64,000 nt of DNA from Rhizobium sp. Q54. GTDB taxonomy: Bacteria; Pseudomonadota; Alphaproteobacteria; UBA2966; CAIVPW01. Positions 58,057 through 64,000 of the stretch are shown here, piece by piece. The notes below the pieces were generated by a model. It worked only from the letters and a program-made list of their open reading frames with translations, was not told the origin of the DNA and did no database searches. Location: assembly GCA_945904955.1 (NCBI GenBank), contig CAMDPO010000002.1, forward strand, positions 1 to 64,000. The letters run 5' to 3'. Numbering within the stretch: position 1 is the stretch's first letter; each line of letters begins with the position of its first letter. Position numbers and translations under genes: made by a program.

Positions 58057-59304
58057 ATGCAATCCGTCGCCGCCATCCTCCATGCGGACTTGGACGCCTT
58101 CTACGCGTCGGTCGAGCAGCTCTTGGATCCCGCGTTGCGCGGGCGGCCGATCGCGGTGGGCGGCGGCGTGGTGCTGGCGGCGTCATACGAAGCCAAGGCG
58201 TTCGGCGTGCGGAGCGCGATGCCGGGATGGCAGGCGCGCAAGCTCTGTCCCGAGCTAATCTTCGTCCCTGGGCACTTCAGCGAATACCAGCGGCTGGGGG
58301 ACGCGGCCATCGACGTGCTGCGGGACTACACGCCGGAGGTCGAGCGCATTTCGATCGACGAGGCGTTCGCGGACGTCGCGGGATCGACGCGCCTGTTCGG
58401 CGAGCCCGCCGCGATCGCGCGATTGGTGCGCGCCCGCGTGCGCGACGAGCTTGGGCTGGCGATTTCCATCGGTGTCGCGCGCACCAAGCACTTGGCGAAG
58501 ATCGCCTCGCAGGTCGCCAAGCCCGACGGTCTGGTGGTCGTCGATCCGGACACCGAGCTCGGCTTCCTGCACGGGCTGCCCGTCGAGCTGATGTGGGGCG
58601 TGGGTCCCGTTACCAAGGCCCGGCTCGCCGACACGGGTGTTACGACGATCGGTCAGTTGGCCCAGCGCTCGCCGGAGGCGGTGGAGCGGCTGCTGGGGCG
58701 AGCGTCGGGGCGAAAGCTCCTGGACCTTGCCTGGAATCGCGACGCCCGCGAAATCCAAACTCATCGCCGCGCGCACTCGGTTGGGGCGCAGTCGGCGCTG
58801 GGCAGGCGGCCGGCGGCGGAACACGTGTACCGGCCGGCGCTGCAGCATCTTGCGGAGCGCATCGCCGGCCGGCTGCGCGCCAAGGACCGTCCGTGCCGCA
58901 CCGTGACCGTGCGCGTGCGCTTCGCGGACCTGCGGTCGGTCACCCGCGCGGTGACGCTGCGGGCGCCGATCTCGGCGACGGCGACGCTGACGGAGATCGC
59001 CGTCGACCTGGTCAGCGGGTTGCTGCGGGATCACCCGGAAGAGAAGAGCATCTCGCTGGTGGCGATCTCGGCGTCCGACTTGGGCGGCGCGACCCTGCAA
59101 CTGGAGCTGCCGTTCCGGCTCCGCGACGATGGCAGCCGGCCTGGTACGCGCAAGGGGATGGCGCGCGAGCGCGCCGACCGCGCCGTCGATGCGATCCGGG
59201 CGCGCTTTGGCTGGGAGGCGGTGGCTTACGCGTCGTCGCAGAACGCAGGGGGCGCGCGCGCGGTTCCGGACGCCTTCCGGAGTCTCGCGGAGAAGGAGCT
59301 CTAG
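58057..59304 (+). CDS. dinB: DNA polymerase IV (DinB, Y family)
   Basis: The product is 415 aa from the ATG at 58057; the track ATG at 58033 is inside the LexA box. Motifs: AAILHADLDAFYASVEQLLDPALRGRPIAVGG (metal Asp and the steric-gate Phe), VLRDYTPEVERISIDEAFADVAGS (SIDEAF catalytic), GVARTKHLAKIASQVAKPDGLVVV, and the little finger domain (PCRTVTVRVRFADLRSVTRAVTL). The end lacks a clear QLxLF beta-clamp motif; LQLELPF near residue 355 is the best candidate. SOS control by the upstream box is expected. Confidence 0.95.
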   Translation: MQSVAAILHADLDAFYASVEQLLDPALRGRPIAVGGGVVLAASYEAKAFGVRSAMPGWQARKLCPELIFVPGHFSEYQRLGDAAIDVLRDYTPEVERISIDEAFADVAGSTRLFGEPAAIARLVRARVRDELGLAISIGVARTKHLAKIASQVAKPDGLVVVDPDTELGFLHGLPVELMWGVGPVTKARLADTGVTTIGQLAQRSPEAVERLLGRASGRKLLDLAWNRDAREIQTHRRAHSVGAQSALGRRPAAEHVYRPALQHLAERIAGRLRAKDRPCRTVTVRVRFADLRSVTRAVTLRAPISATATLTEIAVDLVSGLLRDHPEEKSISLVAISASDLGGATLQLELPFRLRDDGSRPGTRKGMARERADRAVDAIRARFGWEAVAYASSQNAGGARAVPDAFRSLAEKEL

Positions 59305-59340
59305 CGCACGACATGCGGCGCGCTGCGCGCGAGTCTGTTG

Positions 59341-59380
59341 ACCCTCACCCCGACCCTCCCCCTTTGCAGGGGGAGGGTGT
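59341..59380. terminator. CCCTCACCCC repeat with 11-bp hairpin between dinB and metH
   Basis: ACCCTCCCCCT-TTGC-AGGGGGAGGGT (59353-59378) is a perfect 11-bp stem in a dispersed repeat, lying between two convergent genes where it could stop transcription from both sides. Confidence 0.65.
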
Positions 59381-59396
59381 GCAGGAGTGCGCGGCG

Positions 59397-62300
59397 CTAG
59401 ACGGAGAAGTACTTCGCCTGCGGGTGCAGGATCACTAGTGCGCTGGTGGACTGCTCCGGGTGAAGCTGGTCGCCCTCGCCGAGGGTCACGCCGATGCGTT
59501 CGGCGCCCAAGAGCTCCAAGAGCTTGCGCTGGTCGGAGAGGTTGGGGCACGCCGGGTAACCGAACGAGTAGCGGCTGCCGCGGTAGTTCTGCTTGAGCAA
59601 GTCGTGCATGTTCGGCGCGTCCTCGGCGCCGAAGCCGAGTTCATGGCGGATGCGCTTGTGGACGTACTCGGCGAGGGCCTCGGTGATCTCGACGCCGAAG
59701 CCGTGCAGGTACAGGTAGTCCTGGTAGCGGTCCTTGGCGAACCAGTCGCGCGCCACTTCGGACGCATGCTGGCCGACCGTCGCCAACTGCAGGCCGACGA
59801 CGTCGCGCTCGCCGGACTTCACGTCGCGGACGAAGTCGGCGATGCATAGGCCGTTCGGCACGTTCTGGCGCGGCAGCGTGAAGCGGCCGACCTCGGCCTT
59901 GTTCTCGCCGTAGAGGATGAGGTCGTTGCCCTCGGCGGCGGCGTGCCAGTAGCCGTAGATCGCCTGCGGCTTGAGGATCTCCTCGCGCAAGCACTGCTCG
60001 GCGATGCGGGCAATGATCGGCTTGAGTTCCTTCTGCGCCCAGGCGTCGAACTCTTCCTTCTTCTTGCCCTGCTTGCGATAGCCCCAGTGGAACTGGAACA
60101 GCATCGTCTCGTTCAGGTAGGGCATCAGCGCCTTGAGGTTGACGCTCTCGATCATGCGCGGTCCGAAGAACGGCGGCGTGGGAACCGGCAGGTCGCGATT
60201 CAGTTCATCGCGCCGGACCTTGGTCTCGGCGATGTCGACCGGGCGCAGGTCGGCGGTCGCCGCCTGGCCGAGCTTCTTGGTGCTCCTCGGCTTGGCGGCG
60301 CGCTTGGCGCGCTGCTCCTGGAGCACCTCGTCGAACTTGCCCTCCATCACGTTGGCCATCAGACCGAGGCCGTCGAATGCGTCCTGGGCGTAGGCGACGC
60401 GGCCGGGGCCGTAGGCGTTGGTGCAGTCGTCCTCGACGTAGGAGCGCGTCAGCGCAGCGCCGCCCAAGAGGACCGGCATGCCGAAGCCCTGGCGCGTCAT
60501 CTCTTCGAGGTTCTCGCGCATGATGACGGTGGACTTCACCAACAGGCCCGACATGCCGACGGCGTCGGCGGCGTGGGTCTTGGCCGCGTCCATGATGGTC
60601 TGGATCGGCTGCTTGATGCCGAGGTTGACGACCTTGTAGCCGTTGTTGGTCAGGATGATATCGACCAGGTTCTTGCCGATGTCGTGCACGTCGCCGCGCA
60701 CGGTGGCGAGCACGATGGTGCCGCGCGCCGGGCCGGCGGCCTTCTCCATGAACGGCTGCAAGAATGCGACGGCCGCCTTCATGGTTTCGGCGGAGGCGAG
60801 CACGAAGGGGAGCTGCATCTTGCCGGCGCCGAACAGCTCGCCCACCACCTTCATGCCGTCGAGCAGGAACGTGTTGATGATGTCGAGGGGCTTGTGCTTG
60901 GTCAGCGCCTCGGTGAGGTCGACGTCGAGGCCCTGGCGGTTGCCGTCGATGATGCGCTCCTTCAAGCGCTCCTCGACGTGCTCGGAGCGGACCTTCTTGG
61001 TCGTCTCGACCTTGCGGTCGCCGAACAGGGCGATGAACGCCTGCAGCGGGTCGTAGCCTTCGCGGCGGCGGTCGTAGATCAGGTCCTCGGCGGCGATGCG
61101 CTCGTCTTCCGGAATCTTGTGCAGCGGCATGATGCGCGCGACGTGGACGATGGCGCCGGTCAAGCCGCGCTTGAGCGCGTGGTCGAGGTAGACCGAGTTC
61201 AGCACGTGGCGGGCGGCCGGGTTGAGGCCGAACGAGATGTTGGAAAGTCCCAGAATGATCTGGCACTCGGGCAGCTCTTTGGCGATGCGCTCGATGCCTT
61301 CGAGCGTCCACAGGCCGAGCTTGCGGTCGTCCTCGTTGCCCGTGCAGATGGTGAAGGTGAGCGGATCGAACAGCAGATCCGACGCGGGCAGGCCGTGCTG
61401 GTTCACGGCGAAGTCGTAGAGACGCTTCGCCACCGCGACCTTCTGGTCGACGGTCTTGGCCATGCCGTCTTCGTCGATGGTGAGAGCAATCACGGCGGCG
61501 CCGAACTTCTTGGCCAGCACCAGGCGCTTGTGCGCCGGCTCCTCGCCGTCCTCGAAGTTGATCGAGTTGATGATCGCCTTGCCGCCGTAGAGGGCGAGCG
61601 AGGATTCGAGCACGGGCAGCTCGGTCGAGTCGATGACGAGGGGTGCGCGGACGGCACCGCGCATGCGCGTGATGACTTCGCCCATCTCTTTGACTTCGTC
61701 GTGGCCGACGTAGGCGCAGCAGAGATCGAGGGCGTGGGAGCCCTCCTTCTCCTGGTCCTTGCCCATGTCGACGCAGCCGTCCCAGTTCTCGGCGTCCTGC
61801 AGTTCGCGGAATTTCTTCGAGCCGTTGGCGTTGCAGCGTTCGCCGATGGAGAGATACGCGTTCTCCTGGCGCAGCTCGACCTGGCCGTAGAGCGAGGCGA
61901 TCGACGGGACGTAGTGGACGGTGCGCTTCACCGGCGTGGGGCGCGCGGCCGACGAACTTCGTTCACTTTGGCCGCGGGTCTTGGAGCCGACGCGCTTCAG
62001 CATGTTGTCGATGGCGGCGATGTGCGGGCCGACAGTGCCGCAGCAGCCGCCGACGATGGAGACACCCTCCTCCACGACGAAGCGTTCCTGCCAGCGCGCG
62101 ATCTCGTCGGGGCCGAGCGGATAGTGGGTCTTGCCTTCGATCAGCTCGGGCAGGCCGGCGTTCGGCTGCACCGAGATGTGGCGGCGCCAGTTGCGCGACA
62201 GCCAGCGCACGTGGTCGGCCATCTCTTGCGGACCGGTGGCGCAGTTGAGGCCCATGGAATCCGCGCCGAGCGCGTCGACGATGGTGGCAGCGGCGGCGAT

Positions 62301-62909
62301 ATCGGCACCGACCAGCAAGGTGCCGGTGGTCTCCACCGTCACCTGGACGAGGATGGGCACGTCTTTCTTGGCGTCGGCGCGGGCGCGCTTGGCGCCGTTG
62401 ATGGCGGCCTTGATCTGCAGCGGGTCCTGGCACGTCTCGACGAGGATCGCGGAAACCCCGCCGGCGACGAGGCCGGCGCACTGGATGGTGAGCGCGTCTT
62501 CCAGCTCCTGGTACGGGATGTGGCCGAGCGTGGGCAGACGCGTGCCGGGGCCGACAGAGCCGAGCACGAAGCGCGTGCGGCCGTCGCCCTTGAACTGGTC
62601 GATCGCTTCCCAGGCGAGCTCGGCGGCGCGCCGGTTGATGGCGTGGGCCTCGTCGCGCAGGCCGAACTCACCCAAGGTGATGGGTGAGCCGCCGAACGAG
62701 TTGGTCTGCACCATGTCGGAGCCGGCGGCGAGGTACGTCGCGTGGATCTCGCGGACGAGGTCCGGCCGGCTCTTGTTCAGGATCTCGGTGCAGTTCTCCT
62801 GGCCGAGATAGTCGCGGTTCAAGTCGAGGTTGCGCGACTGCACCTGGGTACCCATGGCGCCGTCGCACAGCAGAACTCGTTGCGAGAGGTGGTCGAGAAA
62901 ATTGCTCAT
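59397..62909 (-). CDS. metH: Cobalamin-dependent methionine synthase
   Basis: The product is 1170 aa with all four modules. The homocysteine domain has zinc cysteines MGLNCATGPQEM and SIVGGCCGTVGPH. The pterin-binding domain follows (SIGERCNANGSKKFRELQ). The B12 domain has LATVRGDVHDIGKNLVDIILTNNGYKVVNLG (His ligand in DxHDIG) and GMSGLLVKSTVIM. The C-terminal AdoMet reactivation domain has the RYSFGYPACPNL motif. It makes methionine from homocysteine and methyl-THF. It is 49 bases downstream of metF, which supplies the methyl-THF. Large plus-strand ORFs here are shadows. Confidence 0.97.
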   Translation of the reverse strand: MSNFLDHLSQRVLLCDGAMGTQVQSRNLDLNRDYLGQENCTEILNKSRPDLVREIHATYLAAGSDMVQTNSFGGSPITLGEFGLRDEAHAINRRAAELAWEAIDQFKGDGRTRFVLGSVGPGTRLPTLGHIPYQELEDALTIQCAGLVAGGVSAILVETCQDPLQIKAAINGAKRARADAKKDVPILVQVTVETTGTLLVGADIAAAATIVDALGADSMGLNCATGPQEMADHVRWLSRNWRRHISVQPNAGLPELIEGKTHYPLGPDEIARWQERFVVEEGVSIVGGCCGTVGPHIAAIDNMLKRVGSKTRGQSERSSSAARPTPVKRTVHYVPSIASLYGQVELRQENAYLSIGERCNANGSKKFRELQDAENWDGCVDMGKDQEKEGSHALDLCCAYVGHDEVKEMGEVITRMRGAVRAPLVIDSTELPVLESSLALYGGKAIINSINFEDGEEPAHKRLVLAKKFGAAVIALTIDEDGMAKTVDQKVAVAKRLYDFAVNQHGLPASDLLFDPLTFTICTGNEDDRKLGLWTLEGIERIAKELPECQIILGLSNISFGLNPAARHVLNSVYLDHALKRGLTGAIVHVARIMPLHKIPEDERIAAEDLIYDRRREGYDPLQAFIALFGDRKVETTKKVRSEHVEERLKERIIDGNRQGLDVDLTEALTKHKPLDIINTFLLDGMKVVGELFGAGKMQLPFVLASAETMKAAVAFLQPFMEKAAGPARGTIVLATVRGDVHDIGKNLVDIILTNNGYKVVNLGIKQPIQTIMDAAKTHAADAVGMSGLLVKSTVIMRENLEEMTRQGFGMPVLLGGAALTRSYVEDDCTNAYGPGRVAYAQDAFDGLGLMANVMEGKFDEVLQEQRAKRAAKPRSTKKLGQAATADLRPVDIAETKVRRDELNRDLPVPTPPFFGPRMIESVNLKALMPYLNETMLFQFHWGYRKQGKKKEEFDAWAQKELKPIIARIAEQCLREEILKPQAIYGYWHAAAEGNDLILYGENKAEVGRFTLPRQNVPNGLCIADFVRDVKSGERDVVGLQLATVGQHASEVARDWFAKDRYQDYLYLHGFGVEITEALAEYVHKRIRHELGFGAEDAPNMHDLLKQNYRGSRYSFGYPACPNLSDQRKLLELLGAERIGVTLGEGDQLHPEQSTSALVILHPQAKYFSV

Positions 62910-62958
62910 GCGTACCCGTTACGCTTCCGATCGCACTGATATGGGAGGGAGAGGAGAC

Positions 62959-63852
62959 TTAGCCAGCCGACGCGGCCATCGCCGGTGCGACCGCCTTAAA
63001 CGGCCGCAGGCCGAGAATATGGCAGATCGAGTAGGTCAGGTCGGCGCGGTTCAGCGTGTAGAAGTGGAAGTCGCTCACGCCTTCATCGCGCAGGTCCTGG
63101 CACTGGCGGATGGCGACGGCGGCGGCGACCTGCTTGCGCGTCTCGGGGTCGTCGTCGAGGCCGTCGAACGCATCGGCGAGTGAACGCGGGACGTGGGCGC
63201 CGCATTTCTTGGCGAACTGCACGATCTTGGCGAAGTTGGTCACCGGCGTGATGCCGGGGACGATCGGCACCGTAATGCCGGCCTTGCGAGCGCGGTCGAG
63301 GAACGCGAGGTAGCGCTGATTGTCGAAAAAGAGCTGGGTGATGGCGCGGGTGGCGCCGGCGTCGATCTTGCGCTTCAGGTTGTCGAGGTCGGCCTGCGCG
63401 CTGGGTGCCTCGGGATGCACCTCCGGATACGCGGCAACCGACAGCTCGAAGTCGGCAACCTTGCGCAGGCCCGCCACCAGGTCGGCGGCGAACGCGTAAC
63501 CGCCCGGATGCGGCGCGTATTTGGTCTGGCCTTCGGGCGGATCGCCGCGCAGGGCGACGATGTGGCGGATGCCGGACGACCAGTACTCGCGCGCGACCGT
63601 GTCCACCTCGGCGCGGGTGGCGCCGACGCAGGTGAGGTGCGCGGCCGAACGCAGGCCGGCTTCGGCTTGGATGCGGCGCACCACCGAGTGCGTGCGCTCG
63701 CGCGTGCTGCCGCCCGCGCCGTAGGTGACGGAGACGAACTTCGGGCCGAGCGGTGCAAGACGTTGCACCGCCTGCCATAGCTGCTCGTTCATCTGCTCGG
63801 TCTTCGGCGGGAAGAACTCGAACGAAACGGAAAGTTTGTTGTCGGGCATCAT
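62959..63852 (-). CDS. metF: Methylenetetrahydrofolate reductase
   Basis: The product is 297 aa from tandem ATGs (63852/63849), overlapping the upstream gene's stop. Motifs: LSVSFEFFPPKTEQMNEQLWQAVQRL (catalytic Glu), FVSVTYGAGGSTRERTHSVVRRI, HLTCVGATRAEVD, HIVALRGDPPEG, and AITQLFFDNQRYLAFLDRARKAGI with PIVPGITPVTNF. It reduces methylene-THF to methyl-THF with FAD. The 40-residue track extension is a shadow of the upstream gene. Confidence 0.97.
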   Translation of the reverse strand: MMPDNKLSVSFEFFPPKTEQMNEQLWQAVQRLAPLGPKFVSVTYGAGGSTRERTHSVVRRIQAEAGLRSAAHLTCVGATRAEVDTVAREYWSSGIRHIVALRGDPPEGQTKYAPHPGGYAFAADLVAGLRKVADFELSVAAYPEVHPEAPSAQADLDNLKRKIDAGATRAITQLFFDNQRYLAFLDRARKAGITVPIVPGITPVTNFAKIVQFAKKCGAHVPRSLADAFDGLDDDPETRKQVAAAVAIRQCQDLRDEGVSDFHFYTLNRADLTYSICHILGLRPFKAVAPAMAASAG

Positions 63853-64000
63853 GCCGCGTTTCTTTCGGAAGCCGGCTGCGCGGGAGCGTCGGCGGCCCAG
63901 ATGGTGACAGTGAGGGGATCGCCGGCGAGCTCGGTCGGCTTGGTCGGCACCAGGCCGGCCGACACGAACCACGCCGCGACTTCGTCGTGGGTGAAGCCTA
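63849..64000 (-). CDS. 3' end of an ArsR-type regulator/methyltransferase gene upstream of metF
   Basis: The last 49 residues are visible (GFTHDEVAAWFVSAGL ... GDPLTVTIWAADAPAQ), ending in a TGA overlapped by the metF ATG (ATGATG). The ending resembles the C-terminus of the ArsR-fused SAM-dependent methyltransferases that precede metF in many Alphaproteobacteria and control it. The rest lies beyond the window, so the family call rests on the tail and the location. Confidence 0.6.
   Translation of the reverse strand, partial: GFTHDEVAAWFVSAGLVPTKPTELAGDPLTVTIWAADAPAQPASERNAA

Noticed and set aside
59943-62687. 914-aa plus-strand ORF
   Set aside because: Antisense shadow of metH; composition is Val/Asp/Gly/His-rich as expected from a reversed GC-rich frame, and no domain is recognisable.
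62910-62958. SAM or cobalamin riboswitch before metH
   Set aside because: Only 49 bases separate metF and metH, and no riboswitch core is visible.

Overview
The window reads as chromosomal DNA of a high-GC alphaproteobacterium. The clade call rests on four things: a circularly permuted two-piece ssrA (tmRNA) gene followed directly by an alpha-type sspB; a LexA box of the form GTTC-N7-GTTC in front of dinB; a complete dcw cluster that continues into lpxC, bamD, recN and ligA with rnpB upstream of mraZ; and metF-metH preceded by the end of what looks like an ArsR-methyltransferase gene. MurE carries the DNPR motif of meso-diaminopimelate-adding enzymes, and BamD and LpxC imply an LPS-bearing outer membrane. 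Genus or order cannot be settled by reading alone.

Layout. 1-7.6 kb: start of hflK, mrp, a multiply frameshifted phosphotransferase pseudogene, a CPBP protease, thyX, a histone H1-like basic protein, permuted tmRNA, sspB, fumC and a small RHH protein. 7.6-24.7 kb, accessory or housekeeping mix: a large AsmA-family protein, a lipoprotein gene split at a C8 tract, a pirin, a TetR-controlled HlyD/ABC exporter operon with a 26-bp perfect palindrome over the tetR start, a YeeE/YedE half-gene pair, uvrD, VOC proteins, an SMR (Gdx-type) exporter and an M24B aminopeptidase P. 24.7-25.4 kb: higBA module whose toxin is frameshifted. 25.4-50.1 kb: one long minus-strand block mraZ-rsmH-ftsL-ftsI-murE-murF-mraY-murD-ftsW-murG-murC-murB-ddl-ftsQ-ftsA-ftsZ, then lpxC, bamD, recN and ligA. 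Most dcw joints overlap by 1-13 bases, so translation is probably coupled. 50.2-50.9 kb: MraZ operator boxes and rnpB. 50.9-55.5 kb: DjlA-like, DUF1499, pterin dehydratase, SDR, secreted Kelch protein, DUF1801 and ArsR.

The standout is 55.6-57.9 kb: three overlapping minus-strand genes encoding an adenosine-deaminase-family protein, a HAM1/ITPase-family protein and a SIR2-like protein. This is the composition of the recently described anti-phage system Kongming (KomABC), in which a deaminase generates deoxyinosine nucleotides and dITP triggers a HAM1-SIR2 effector that destroys NAD+. Local GC is clearly lower than in the neighbours. The deaminase has Arg where adenosine deaminases have the Asp that contacts the ribose 5'-OH, and the HAM1 protein has lost the catalytic Asp and the SHR His, which fits nucleotide deamination and non-hydrolytic sensing. 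A LexA box lies in the short divergent region shared with dinB.

58-64 kb: dinB, metH, metF and the 3' end of an upstream regulator/methyltransferase gene. Several families of short dispersed inverted repeats sit between genes throughout the window. No tRNA, rRNA, CRISPR array or transposase gene was seen.
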